64,000 bases of DNA from Enterobacter asburiae (GCF_024599655.1 NZ_CP102247.1:4650001-4714000); one strand, 5' to 3'. Positions 20,582 through 29,734 are shown, numbered from the stretch's first letter. Translations and numbers: made by a program. Notes: generated from the sequence alone by a model not told the origin.

Positions 20582-20658
20582 TGGTCGGCGAGAGAGGATT
20601 CGAACCTCCGACCCACTGGTCCCAAACCAGTTGCGCTACCAAGCTGCGCTACTCGCCG
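20582..20658 (-). tRNA. tRNA-Pro (anticodon UGG)
   Basis: A 77-base gene with encoded CCA. The acceptor CGGCGAG pairs with CTCGCCG, and the anticodon arm is ACTGG-TTTGGGA-CCAGT, so the anticodon is TGG. The sequence looks like E. coli proM. In E. coli the tRNA gene at this place, between dppA and eptB, is proK with anticodon CGG, so a symbol is withheld. Confidence 0.95.
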
Positions 20659-20749
20659 AATGCGGAGCGCATCTTACTGCTGAGGTGCGCCCCCGTCAAT
20701 CCCTTATTTTCAAAAAGCCATTCAACTGGCGATATTCTCGCCAGAGCAG

Positions 20750-22444
20750 CTACTGCGCGGCTTTTGCGGTGTTATCAGGGAGTTTACACCAGTTGTTGTT
20801 TTCGTTAATCCCACCGTTCGGTGAGGTATAGCCGAGACAGCCCATAATGGTGTCGTACAGCTCAACGTGACGACGCGGCACCTTCATCTCCGCCTCTTTC
20901 TTCAGCTGAGCAAACATCTTCGCCTTCTCCGGGTTTTCCAGGTACTTATCCGACATCCACATGATCATCGGCACGCGGAACTGCTCAGGCGGTGCCAGCT
21001 TGCGCGGCGTACCGTGCAGATGCTCTTTCTCGTTGATGGATTCACCGTGGTCTGCCGCATAAATCACAATCGCTTTCTTATCGCGCAGCTGGTCGATCAC
21101 CCGGCTCAGGAAGGTATCCACATACAGCACCGAGTTATCGTAGGCGTTGATCAGCTCCTGCTTGCTGCAGTCTTTATTAATGCCCACGCACTCCGGCTGC
21201 CACTTCGCGAAATCACGCGTGTAGCGCTGGTAATAGCTGTAATGCGACCCTTTGGTATGCAGAATCACCAGATGCTTGCCCTGTGGATGGTTCTTGAGGG
21301 ATTGCGACATCTCTTCCAGCAGCAGCATGTCGTCGACGTTTTTACCGCGGTTACGCGGCTCGGCGCCAATCTGCTCGCGGTACGCGATGTTATCTGCCAG
21401 CGTGTTGGTGTAGAACCACATCTCACTTTGCATGGCGAACAGGTCAGAGCTAAACCCAAGCTGCTTCAGCACGGCAAACACGTTCTGCTCTTTCAGCGTG
21501 CGTTGCGGGTTATCGCTTGCACCGCCTTCACGCACAAACATGCAGCGCAGCGAGAGCTTGGTTGCGGTATCGCAGGAGTAGCCACGGTAGGCCACCAGGT
21601 TCTTTTCCTGCGCCAGCTTTGGCGTGGTATCCCGGTTATAGCCGAGAATGCCCATATGATCCCAGCGCGTCGTTTCACCAATGACAAAGACGACGTACGT
21701 ATCATCAATCCCGTCGGCTGGCGGTTGGTAGGTGAATTTTTTCAGTGGATTGATCAGAGACTTCACATCACTGGATTCATCCGCCTGCGCCCAGGCATAA
21801 AGACCTAACGCTGACAGCCAGTTAGACGGCAAATAGGAGTTTGCCACCACGCCGCCATAGCTTGGCATATCCACGCCCGTCGCTTTTTCAACGCGTTTTT
21901 GCTGCGTTTCCATCAGGCGGATAGGCGCCCACACCAGCAGACCGGCCAGCAGGACGACAACGATATTGCGGATCCGCTGGCCACGCGTGCGCAGCTGGCG
22001 TAACAGCGTATAGCGGCAGGTATTGCTCCAGATAAAGAACAGCGGGATCAGACAGGTTAAAATCGTCCAGACGATAAAGCCTTTCCCGACCACCTCTTTC
22101 GAGAGGTCAATATCCGTGGTCATCACCGAGGCAACGATACCGTAGCCAATGACCACGTTCATAAAGGTCATGTAATAGCTTGCGGCGGCGGAGATAATCA
22201 CCACCAGCGAGGCCAAAATTTGCCAGGTCCGGCGGCCAAAGAGAGAGAGCAGGCGTAACAGGAAAAAGGTAGCCAGAACAGAGCCAAACACTTCAATCGC
22301 GGCGAAAATTGCATTGCTTACGGTGAGGTGTTCAAAATAGCCTTCCACTCTTCTGAACAGCACCGCGCCATTCAGAAACAAACCGATATAGACAGCCAGC
22401 ATCAGACATAATCTTTGCTGGGTAAGAGACCTAATATATTTCAT
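20750..22444 (-). CDS. eptB: Kdo2-lipid A phosphoethanolamine transferase EptB
   Basis: Inner-membrane enzyme that adds phosphoethanolamine from phosphatidylethanolamine to the outer Kdo sugar of lipopolysaccharide. The 564 residues start with five predicted membrane helices (to about residue 175). A periplasmic sulfatase-like domain follows, with the nucleophile motif GETTR (256-260) and the metal-binding AADHGES near the C-terminal third. The location beside dppA and a proline tRNA matches E. coli eptB (yhjW). Other family members (EptA, EptC) are less likely because of this context. Confidence 0.93.
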   Translation of the reverse strand: MKYIRSLTQQRLCLMLAVYIGLFLNGAVLFRRVEGYFEHLTVSNAIFAAIEVFGSVLATFFLLRLLSLFGRRTWQILASLVVIISAAASYYMTFMNVVIGYGIVASVMTTDIDLSKEVVGKGFIVWTILTCLIPLFFIWSNTCRYTLLRQLRTRGQRIRNIVVVLLAGLLVWAPIRLMETQQKRVEKATGVDMPSYGGVVANSYLPSNWLSALGLYAWAQADESSDVKSLINPLKKFTYQPPADGIDDTYVVFVIGETTRWDHMGILGYNRDTTPKLAQEKNLVAYRGYSCDTATKLSLRCMFVREGGASDNPQRTLKEQNVFAVLKQLGFSSDLFAMQSEMWFYTNTLADNIAYREQIGAEPRNRGKNVDDMLLLEEMSQSLKNHPQGKHLVILHTKGSHYSYYQRYTRDFAKWQPECVGINKDCSKQELINAYDNSVLYVDTFLSRVIDQLRDKKAIVIYAADHGESINEKEHLHGTPRKLAPPEQFRVPMIMWMSDKYLENPEKAKMFAQLKKEAEMKVPRRHVELYDTIMGCLGYTSPNGGINENNNWCKLPDNTAKAAQ

Positions 22445-22667
22445 GCAAACAACCCTGGGGGAAGGGGTATAAAAACCCGTCGAATCTCATGGAGAAAGCA
22501 GACAGAGTAAGTAGGTGCGGGAGAAACCGTTATCAGAAACGTCTACAACCGCGATAAGTAGACCACAGCGGTAATAAAAAGTGGCAGCAGAGAGTGTGAT
22601 CGATGAAGATTTTTACAAAAAATCAGATCGCGAAGAAAAAAGTCCACTGATAAGGCCCCGTAAAAAG

Positions 22668-22693
22668 GGAAAAGGGCCAGCGAACTGGCCCTT
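22668..22693 (-). terminator. lpf operon terminator
   Basis: The stem AAGGGCCAG with CTGGCCCTT and a TTCG/CGAA tetraloop lies just after the lpfE stop on the minus strand, followed by a TTTT stretch. Confidence 0.8.
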
Positions 22694-22698
22694 CGTTA

Positions 22699-23226
22699 TT
22701 ACTCGTATACGACGCTAAAATTCACCGTCGCATTCGCCGCGCCGACGGTGGCGTCGGTTTTCACCGGAACGTAGCTGGCGATATAGTTCAGCTTGTTCGT
22801 ACCATCAAACCAGATGGAATGTTCAACCGGCGTAGTATTGGTACTGACCGGATACTGCTGCACGCCACTTTTCGTTTGAATCTTCAGCCCAACCCCCGTA
22901 GCGCCACCGCTGTCGAGGGCGAAAAGATCCTGATTGGTTGAATCCGCCGTTCCGTCCATCGTCACATAGGCGCGCGCAACGTCCGCGCAGTTTTTCAGAC
23001 CAATCGAGAAGCTTTGCTGGTTTAACTCCTTACCAACGCGCACCGGTTTTTGTAAGACGACCGATCCCATGTCAACGTCGATACTGTCTTTTTCCAGTTC
23101 ACAGGTCCCCTGGCGGATGCTAATGGTGAAATGCACATCCCCCGCAGAACCGATGTTCAGCGGTGTCGCCATCGCGACCGTTGAAACAAGCAATCCACAG
23201 CCCGCTAAGGCATTGATGATTTTCAT
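22699..23226 (-). CDS. lpfE: Long polar fimbria minor subunit
   Basis: Minor pilin of a chaperone-usher fimbria. The 175 residues have a signal peptide ending near AMA, a cysteine pair (QGTCELE and LKNCADV) and the C-terminal VNFSVVYE beta strand with penultimate tyrosine that chaperones recognise. It lies 5 bases after the adhesin gene. Its length and place as the fifth gene between eptB and yhjX match Salmonella lpfE. The role as adaptor or terminator subunit is inferred. Confidence 0.88.
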   Translation of the reverse strand: MKIINALAGCGLLVSTVAMATPLNIGSAGDVHFTISIRQGTCELEKDSIDVDMGSVVLQKPVRVGKELNQQSFSIGLKNCADVARAYVTMDGTADSTNQDLFALDSGGATGVGLKIQTKSGVQQYPVSTNTTPVEHSIWFDGTNKLNYIASYVPVKTDATVGAANATVNFSVVYE

Positions 23227-23231
23227 TGTCG

Positions 23232-24299
23232 TTACTCCACATCAATACGCAGGGTGGCGATGCCTTCGTAGTCACCCGTGGTCGGCATTTTACCGGTGGT
23301 GCTAATCGGTTCGAAGGTCAGTTTAGTAGACGCGACGCGGTGGGTATCATCCACCAGTTCTGACACGCTCATTTCCTGCTCAAACGCGACGCTGTTTGGG
23401 ATCAGTACGTTGCCGCTTTCGCCTTTGATAATGGCACCGATATCAGGGTTACCCATGCTAATAGCATTGCTGTCGTTCTCGTTAGGCGTGCCTTCAATAT
23501 GCAGATAGATTTTTACGCCATCCGAAATATTGGTGCATTTGAATTGCAGCTCTTTGGTAATGGACGCGGCACCTGTGGGCATTTGCCCTTTGCGGTCCTT
23601 AAAGTCATGCGCCTGGAATTCACCAAACGGGATTTCAAGGGTACTGCCGGTGGATAGTTCACAGCCCTGAGGGACAACAACTCGACCACTTACATATACA
23701 TCAGCCAATGCCTGCGATCCGTATAGACCAGGCTTCTTAGTTCCGAACATCGATACTACTTTTACCTGAGGAATAATTTGCTCACCAACAAAAGGATGAA
23801 TGATATACAAGCTTAATTTTCCGCGAGCACCACTGGTATAACTACCTGATACACAGTCTGTTGTGCCATTATTTGCTTTATTAGATACATCCGAGAAAGG
23901 TACATCTACATAATTATTGTTATGTACATAAACTGATGCAGCAATCCCAAGATACTTATTTATAGTGTAATATTGCTTACCAGCCACCACATCACCTTTT
24001 GGTAAATCACTTGTAGTTTTATAATATTCTGGCGGATATGGCGTTGTTCGGTCGGCTTCCGCTGGACATTCACACGTCCCGTTATATGTCGTACCTAAAC
24101 GCCATGTATAGAAGTTATCAACAGCCGTACCACTTGCGTTTTTAGATGTATCAGTGATCGTATGATCAAAACTGGTTGTGAAAATCTGAGTTCCATTGAC
24201 TGGGAAGCATGGCCCCCAGTCCGCCGCCGCCGTTGCCTGACCGGAAAACAGCGCTGACCCGCCCAGCAGGCCAGCAAACATCATCATCTTTTTCAACAT
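23232..24299 (-). CDS. lpfD: Long polar fimbria tip adhesin
   Basis: Two-domain fimbrial protein of 355 residues, expected at the fibre tip. Signal peptide to about residue 25. An N-terminal putative receptor-binding domain (about 26-205) contains cysteines in GTCECPAE and TTDCVSG. A C-terminal pilin domain begins near VVVPQGCELSTG and ends ATLRIDVE. The N-terminal part is coded by strikingly AT-rich DNA (about 23,690-24,170), unlike the GC-richer pilin half and the neighbouring usher gene. This suggests exchange or rapid divergence of the binding domain. The ligand is unknown. Confidence 0.85.
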   Translation of the reverse strand: MLKKMMMFAGLLGGSALFSGQATAAADWGPCFPVNGTQIFTTSFDHTITDTSKNASGTAVDNFYTWRLGTTYNGTCECPAEADRTTPYPPEYYKTTSDLPKGDVVAGKQYYTINKYLGIAASVYVHNNNYVDVPFSDVSNKANNGTTDCVSGSYTSGARGKLSLYIIHPFVGEQIIPQVKVVSMFGTKKPGLYGSQALADVYVSGRVVVPQGCELSTGSTLEIPFGEFQAHDFKDRKGQMPTGAASITKELQFKCTNISDGVKIYLHIEGTPNENDSNAISMGNPDIGAIIKGESGNVLIPNSVAFEQEMSVSELVDDTHRVASTKLTFEPISTTGKMPTTGDYEGIATLRIDVE

Positions 24300-24316
24300 A
24301 ATCCTATCCTTCCCTG

Positions 24317-26845
24317 TTACCGGCAGACGGCATTCGCCATCACCACGCCGGCATTATCCTGTTGTTCTGGCAGCGTAAACGCCACGCGGCATTGCTGTGC
24401 CTGGCCTTTACCCCAATTCACCTGCAGCGCGCCTTTCTCTGGCATCCCGCTGATATAAAGCTGTCCGTCTTCCCCGACGATGCTGCTGGACTCTTTCTTG
24501 GTGTCCAGAAGCGTAGCGGTAGCACCAAACGGCACCGGTTTGCCGTCAGCCTGCGTCAGATTCATCAGCACGCGGTAGCCCACGCGGGTATCAAAGCGGG
24601 CACGGACAATCGCGCCGCGCGTCGGCACCACGTTGACGGACGCCGTATTCAGGTCAACCTTGCTGTTGAGGCTGTCGCTTCGCAGTGAGACTTCCGTCTC
24701 ACGGTACGGAGTGAGGTAAGGCACGACCGCGTTACCCATCCAGTCCACTTCCACACCGCCATTGTTAATGACGTGCGCACCGCGCGCGCCCGGCGCGGAG
24801 ATAATGGCCATGGATTCGCCCAGCGGCTGAGAAAGCGTAATGCCTTCGCTGTGGGCAATCACGCCGCCGCGCAGACCGTAGTTCACCTGCTGTCCGTCGC
24901 GGTTGTAGTTGTAACCCATGCTGGCGCTACCCACGCCGCCCTGGTAATCCAGGTTCACGCTGCCGCTGTTACCCACACCGTTGCTGCCATAGCCTTCCTG
25001 CACGCTATAGTTCAGGTTGCGGTCTTCCAGCGCGGTACCGCTGACGCCCAGCTGCTGGTTGGTGCGGCCATGCTGATCGGTCGTGAGGTGGTAGTTACTC
25101 CACATGCGTCCCAATGGAATGGAGAGGGAGAATGACAGCAGGCGATCGCTCTCATCCCACTCCGGGCTTTTCGTCCAGGTGTAGGCAACGCTGTAGTTCA
25201 CGCGGCCAATACGGCCGTTATAACCGGCGTTCAGCGAGCGCTGTTTACCTTCATCGTTCCAGTAGTCCTGCTGCGTGACGTTAAAATAGACCGAGCCCCA
25301 GGTGCCCAGCTGCTGCGTCACGTTGCCCTGGATCTGGCTACGCTTGTGATACTGGCTATACGAGCTATCCGCATCGCTGCGTACATCCGTCGCTTCCTGG
25401 AAGGTGTAGTAGCCGCTGGTCGAATACTTGTAACCCAGCAGGCGGAAATCGGTACCGCTGTTAAAGCTCTTGGAGTAGAGGAAGCGGTAAGACTGACCTT
25501 CGGAACTCTCATCGTTGGCCAGGTTGCTTTTCGCCTGGGTCACGTCGATGGAGACCGCACCGATGTAACCGAAATTTTTACCTAAACCCCCCGCCAGCGA
25601 GTAATAGTCGTCAGAGAAGATCGACCCGCCGTAAACGGTAAAGCCGTACGGCAGACCGTACATGGCATCCAGCTGCCCGAACTTCGGCTCGGCGCTGTCA
25701 TAGTTACCCGCACGGTATTCCCCTGCGGAGAGGCTGTACTTCAGATGGCCTTCACGCTGGAGGATCGCCACCGCGGAGAACGGCTGAACGAACTTCTGCT
25801 CGCTGCCATCCGCTTCTTTAATAGTAACCGTCAGGTCGCCGCTGTTTGAGGTGGGGTACAGGTCATTAATTTCAAACGCACCCGGCTGAACAAACGTACG
25901 GTAGATAACGTAGTTGTTCTGCTCAACGGTCACTTCGGCGTTACTTTTGGCAATACCGCGGATCACCGGCGCAAACCCGCGCTGGCTGTCAGGCAGCATC
26001 TCTTCGTCGGAGGTTAACTGCGCACCGCGCATCTGAACGCTGTCAAAAATATCACCGGACGTGGAGGTGTCCCCCAGCGTCAGCTGTGATTTCAGCGGCA
26101 CAATGGCGCGGCTTAAGGATGTGCCGATGTTATCCCACTTGTTGTTGCCGTCGTTTCTTGTCCAGGTGCTGTAGTTACGTAAGCGCCACGCGCCCAGGTT
26201 CATACCGCTGCGCAGGTTCAGATAGTAGCTGTCGCTGTTGTAGCTGGTATCACTGTCGTGCGCGTCATAGCTGGCGTTGCTGCCGGAGAAGTTATAATCC
26301 AGCAGCAGGGCGTTCACCCCTTCGTCCCACTGGGACTCCGGTACCGTACCGCGCGCCGTCTGCTTCATCGCTGCCTGCGGGAAGCTCATGACCAGCGTCT
26401 GGTCAGCAAAATCGAAGTGGCTGGCAGCCTGAGGGATAATGTCGTCAAAGGCCACGCACGCTTCCGGCGGCGCCATTTTCAGCGCAGGAAAACTCTCGAT
26501 TCGCACGCCCATCTCTTCAAGCTGCACGCGGCTTAAGCACGGCACCAGGGTTTCACCCATTTTCGCGCGCTGGGCCTCGGTCGCCGCCTTAAACTCCAGG
26601 GTGCGAGACTCCATTTTTTTATCGTTGACCACCACCGACACGCGGTATTTACCCGGCAGCTGTTCGGCTTTACTGGATTCATACATTGAAAGGTCAACGT
26701 GCTGGTCAATACCCGGCACATCTTCCAAAAAGCGCGGGTTAAATGTTCCCGCATACGCGGGGAGCGTGCCCGCAACCATCAGCGCGAGCGCGGACAGGGG
26801 GAAACGCGGGGTCTTATTGACCAGAGGAAGATGCGTCCATGGCAT
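24317..26845 (-). CDS. lpfC: Long polar fimbria outer-membrane usher
   Basis: Outer-membrane pore that assembles and secretes the fimbrial subunits. The 842 residues start with a signal peptide ending near AYA, followed by the usher N-terminal domain (TFNPRFLED, which binds chaperone-subunit complexes), a long beta-barrel with plug (DLYPTSNSGDLTVTIKEADG) and C-terminal domains with GQLYISGMPEKGALQVNWG. The length equals that recalled for Salmonella LpfC. It lies 22 bases after the chaperone gene. Confidence 0.95.
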   Translation of the reverse strand: MPWTHLPLVNKTPRFPLSALALMVAGTLPAYAGTFNPRFLEDVPGIDQHVDLSMYESSKAEQLPGKYRVSVVVNDKKMESRTLEFKAATEAQRAKMGETLVPCLSRVQLEEMGVRIESFPALKMAPPEACVAFDDIIPQAASHFDFADQTLVMSFPQAAMKQTARGTVPESQWDEGVNALLLDYNFSGSNASYDAHDSDTSYNSDSYYLNLRSGMNLGAWRLRNYSTWTRNDGNNKWDNIGTSLSRAIVPLKSQLTLGDTSTSGDIFDSVQMRGAQLTSDEEMLPDSQRGFAPVIRGIAKSNAEVTVEQNNYVIYRTFVQPGAFEINDLYPTSNSGDLTVTIKEADGSEQKFVQPFSAVAILQREGHLKYSLSAGEYRAGNYDSAEPKFGQLDAMYGLPYGFTVYGGSIFSDDYYSLAGGLGKNFGYIGAVSIDVTQAKSNLANDESSEGQSYRFLYSKSFNSGTDFRLLGYKYSTSGYYTFQEATDVRSDADSSYSQYHKRSQIQGNVTQQLGTWGSVYFNVTQQDYWNDEGKQRSLNAGYNGRIGRVNYSVAYTWTKSPEWDESDRLLSFSLSIPLGRMWSNYHLTTDQHGRTNQQLGVSGTALEDRNLNYSVQEGYGSNGVGNSGSVNLDYQGGVGSASMGYNYNRDGQQVNYGLRGGVIAHSEGITLSQPLGESMAIISAPGARGAHVINNGGVEVDWMGNAVVPYLTPYRETEVSLRSDSLNSKVDLNTASVNVVPTRGAIVRARFDTRVGYRVLMNLTQADGKPVPFGATATLLDTKKESSSIVGEDGQLYISGMPEKGALQVNWGKGQAQQCRVAFTLPEQQDNAGVVMANAVCR

Positions 26846-26867
26846 AGTAATAAACCTTCAAAACGTA

Positions 26868-27566
26868 TTAATTAACGCGCTGAGTCAGCATGTCGCCAGC
26901 CGTACCGAAGTCATTAATAATGTTGTATTTGACTTCGTTTACCTTGCCGGTGCCGGCTGGCAGTTCAATATTCAACGAGCCTTTAGCTGGAACCATTCCC
27001 GCTTTTTCAATATCACGGCCGTTGGCATAAAATTTATTAAAAGTGAGGTTAAAGGCAGATGGGTTTTCAACTTTGATCTGGTTAGCCCCTGCGCTGGTAA
27101 ACTTCAGTTTGCTCCAGCCGTCCATGCTGTTGCCTTTCAGGCCAGCCGGGCGATAGAACAGTTTTAAGCGGGTACGCACGGCAATCTGCAGCACGTTTTT
27201 ACCTTCGGCATTTTCACTTTTGGCAGGAATTGCTTTCACGTTAACCCAGTAAACGGACTCACGATCCTGCGGTAACGTATTAGCGGTATTCACAATACGT
27301 AAGACGTTATTTTTCGTCGGGCTTAATTTAAATAAAGGTGGGGTGATGATAAACGGCGTCTTTTTATTACCGTTAACATCATCAATCCATGACTGAATAA
27401 GGAATTCATCCGTGGTGCTTTTGTTATTGACCGTCAGAGAAGCTTCCTTTCTGCTGCCGTCATAAATAACACGCGTGCTGCTTAATGCCACGCCGCCTGC
27501 AAAACAGTTTTGTGAAATCAGCGCCAGCGCCAGTGCTGCGCAAGATATCAAACGTGAGCGGTTCAT
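26868..27566 (-). CDS. lpfB: Long polar fimbria periplasmic chaperone
   Basis: Pilus chaperone of the PapD type that folds subunits by donor-strand complementation in the periplasm. The 232 residues show a signal peptide ending CFA, the domain 1 motif STRVIYDGSRKEASLTVNN, the subunit-binding lysine region PTKNNVLRI and the G1 strand VRTRLKLFYRP with a short F1-G1 loop, so it is an FGS-type chaperone. It follows lpfA after 85 bases that include an attenuator-like hairpin. Confidence 0.95.
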   Translation of the reverse strand: MNRSRLISCAALALALISQNCFAGGVALSSTRVIYDGSRKEASLTVNNKSTTDEFLIQSWIDDVNGNKKTPFIITPPLFKLSPTKNNVLRIVNTANTLPQDRESVYWVNVKAIPAKSENAEGKNVLQIAVRTRLKLFYRPAGLKGNSMDGWSKLKFTSAGANQIKVENPSAFNLTFNKFYANGRDIEKAGMVPAKGSLNIELPAGTGKVNEVKYNIINDFGTAGDMLTQRVN

Positions 27567-27591
27567 GCTTCTCTCCCTGAGACTCCGCTGG

Positions 27592-27622
27592 AAAAAATGG
27601 CAACGGGGTTTCCGTTGCCATT
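27592..27622 (-). terminator. Attenuator-like hairpin between lpfA and lpfB
   Basis: On the minus strand AATGGCAACGG pairs with CCGTTGCCATT and a TTTTT run follows. It lies inside the operon, 30 bases after lpfA. It would stop most transcripts after the major subunit gene and so favour excess LpfA over chaperone and usher. Confidence 0.8.
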
Positions 27623-27651
27623 GTGATGGTCTGTTACTGACGAAAAGTCGA

Positions 27652-28176
27652 TTATTCGTAGGACAGGTTGAAGTCGACTTCTGCGTTACCGTAACCAGTG
27701 GTTACAGCAGCTTTGGTCGCAACGTAGTTAGCGGTGTAGTACAGCACTGTCTGGCCAGCAGCCAGGGTGGTGGTGGATTTACCGGTGTTCATATCAACAG
27801 CAGTATTGCTGTTGTCATAGATACCGATGCCCACGCCAGTTGCAGCGCCTGCTTCAGTATTAACAGAAACCAGTTTCGCATTGTCTGCGTCAGCCACGCC
27901 TGCAAAGCTCACGTTAACTTTGGTTTTAGAGGTGATGTCGCAGTCTTCCAGTTTGATCTGGAATGGCTTGGAAACAGACTTGTCGCCAACCGCTTTGAAG
28001 ACAGATTTCTTAACCTGACCCAGCACAACTTCCTGGTTCTGAGAGTCAGTAGAAACTACGCATGGCGCGTCAACGATTTCACCGGTAAATTTAACGGTGC
28101 CGTCACCAGATTCAGCCGCGAAAGCAGAAGTGGAAACTACAGCGAAAGCAGACAGTGCAAAAATAACCTTTTTCAT
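27652..28176 (-). CDS. lpfA: Long polar fimbria major subunit
   Basis: Major pilin forming the fibre shaft. From the ATG at 28176 it has 174 residues. This start has a GGAG site eight bases upstream; an in-frame ATG four codons earlier (178 residues) overlaps that site, although related proteins are often annotated from it. Signal peptide ends SAFA. The mature pilin has the conserved cysteines in DAPCVVSTD and LEDCDI and the terminal NLSYE strand. First gene of lpfABCDE. In Salmonella this operon also lies between eptB (yhjW) and yhjX, and switching of its expression is known there. Confidence 0.93.
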   Translation of the reverse strand: MKKVIFALSAFAVVSTSAFAAESGDGTVKFTGEIVDAPCVVSTDSQNQEVVLGQVKKSVFKAVGDKSVSKPFQIKLEDCDITSKTKVNVSFAGVADADNAKLVSVNTEAGAATGVGIGIYDNSNTAVDMNTGKSTTTLAAGQTVLYYTANYVATKAAVTTGYGNAEVDFNLSYE

Positions 28177-28531
28177 TAAAAACTCCATTTATGACGGTAG
28201 ATGACAGAACGCATCCTTAGGAATAATCTGCATTCTGTGAGGAAATGGAGTATATAGACGGGAATTTGGATTTTAAAATTAGAATAAATGAAGCTGATTG
28301 TTAGCCAAAATTAAAACTAAGTAAATTCATAATGATATAAGAGAGTCCGTATAAACCTCTCTTTTATTAGGAATAAACCAATATAATTTATATATTGTTT
28401 TTGGCAATCTATAAATCACTCAAATGATTCACCCTCTTTATTTAACGTGTCTCGGGCGAGAATTAATTATGCATTTGTGCTAAATCAAAAAAAAGCGCCC
28501 GGTGGGCGCTTTATGTTTGGCATGTCATACG
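28177..28531 (-). promoter_or_regulatory. lpfA upstream regulatory region
   Basis: An AT-rich gap of about 355 bases with no credible gene. A TATACT sequence (minus strand, about 75 bases before lpfA) could serve as -10 with a poor -35. The far end holds the yhjX terminator. The low GC content fits an H-NS-silenced fimbrial promoter, which is inference. Confidence 0.45.
28486..28512 (-). terminator. yhjX terminator
   Basis: The stem AGCGCCC with GGGCGCT, loop of three, is followed on the minus strand by a seven-T run, 20 bases after the yhjX stop. Confidence 0.88.
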
Positions 28532-29734
28532 TTATGCATGCGCTTCTTTAAATACTTCGCGCTGCGGCTGGCGAATCGTGGTCGACAGCGCCAGGGAGAT
28601 AATCAGCAAGGCAAATATCACACAGAAGGTCACGTAGAACCCGCCGAACAGGGAGGCAATCAGCGAGCCGCAGATACTGCCGATCCCGAAGCCCAGATAG
28701 ATCACGCCGTAGTTTTTCGCCAGATTGTTCAGGCCAAAGAACTCGCTCACCAGCGACGGGAAGACGGTAATGGTGCCGCCGAAGTTAAAGGCCACGCAGG
28801 CAATCGCCGCGAAGAAGGTGGCTTCATTCAGCGGAGCGAACAGCAGCGCCGCCATGCCGACCAGCGAAACCACCTGCCCAATCGTAATCACGCGGATGCG
28901 GGCAATTTTGTCAGACAGAATCCCGAGCACCAGGCGACCGGAGAGGTTCGCGATGGAGATCACGGTTACCGCATTGGCCGCCGTGGCCACATCCAGCTTC
29001 ACCATCCCCTGCGCGATATCCTTCGCCACGCCGATCACATACAGACCGCTCATGCAGGCCGTCAGGAACATCACCGCCAGCATCCAGTACTGCGGCTTAC
29101 GCATGGACTGTGCGAGGGTGAAGTCGTTCTCCACCACGCCGTTAACGGATTTGACCTCCTGCTGCGGCGCATCGGTCATCAGCGTGGCGCCGAACAGAAT
29201 CATCACCAGCACGATTGCGCCCCAGATCATAAAGGTGTTTTCGAGGCCAACGGACGCCAGCAGGTGGGAGTCGATAAATTTGAACCCGAGGCTGCCCAGG
29301 CCATAGGAGCCGATGGCGAATGCGGAGATTAAGCCTTTACGCTCCGGGAACCACTTCACGCAGTTTGACAGGGTCAGCAGGTAACCTGCGCCATCCGCCA
29401 GCCCCACCAGCACGCCGGCGCTTAGCCACAGCATCATCAGGTTGCTGGAATGCGCCGTCAGGAAAAAGCCCAGACCCAGCAGTATGCCGGACGCCATGGT
29501 CACACGCTCCACGCCAAAACGCTCCTGCAGCTTGCCCGCGACGGAAGACGAAATCGCCAGACCCAGGCTCAGCAGACCAAAGGAGAACGCAACCTGGCTG
29601 ACCGGTGCGCCGAGTTTGTCGGAAAGCGCGCTGTTAAACAGGCTCCAGGTATAGACCGACCCCAGCGCAAACTGGGTGACGATGGTGCCAAAGAGCGTGA
29701 GCCAGCGCGTGCGGTTATAAGTTGATGTGTTCAT
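28532..29734 (-). CDS. yhjX: Pyruvate-responsive MFS transporter YhjX
   Basis: Major facilitator membrane protein of the oxalate/formate antiporter-like group. E. coli yhjX is induced through the pyruvate-sensing YpdA-YpdB system; the transported substrate is not firmly known. The ATG at 29734 (MNTSTYNRTR) with an AGGA site gives 400 residues and about 12 predicted helices. A longer in-frame start would add 28 residues overlapping the promoter and is rejected. Conserved segments include GKLQERFGVERVTMASG and NLSGRLVLGILSDKI. Three YpdB-type repeats lie upstream. Neighbours yhjY and tag match E. coli. Confidence 0.95.
   Translation of the reverse strand: MNTSTYNRTRWLTLFGTIVTQFALGSVYTWSLFNSALSDKLGAPVSQVAFSFGLLSLGLAISSSVAGKLQERFGVERVTMASGILLGLGFFLTAHSSNLMMLWLSAGVLVGLADGAGYLLTLSNCVKWFPERKGLISAFAIGSYGLGSLGFKFIDSHLLASVGLENTFMIWGAIVLVMILFGATLMTDAPQQEVKSVNGVVENDFTLAQSMRKPQYWMLAVMFLTACMSGLYVIGVAKDIAQGMVKLDVATAANAVTVISIANLSGRLVLGILSDKIARIRVITIGQVVSLVGMAALLFAPLNEATFFAAIACVAFNFGGTITVFPSLVSEFFGLNNLAKNYGVIYLGFGIGSICGSLIASLFGGFYVTFCVIFALLIISLALSTTIRQPQREVFKEAHA

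Noticed and set aside
20581..20808. 75-codon frame beginning MVGERGFEPPTHWSQ
   Set aside because: Antisense translation of the proline tRNA gene followed by the 3' end of eptB; a common annotation artefact.
22445..22667. Possible sigma-E promoter for eptB (GGACTT...TCTGA)
   Set aside because: The spacing between the two boxes is about 12 bases, too short for a sigma-E promoter, so it was not annotated.
28502..29332. 276-codon frame opposite yhjX, rich in His, Gln and Arg
   Set aside because: Composition is the typical complement of a hydrophobic transporter gene; yhjX on the minus strand is clearly real.
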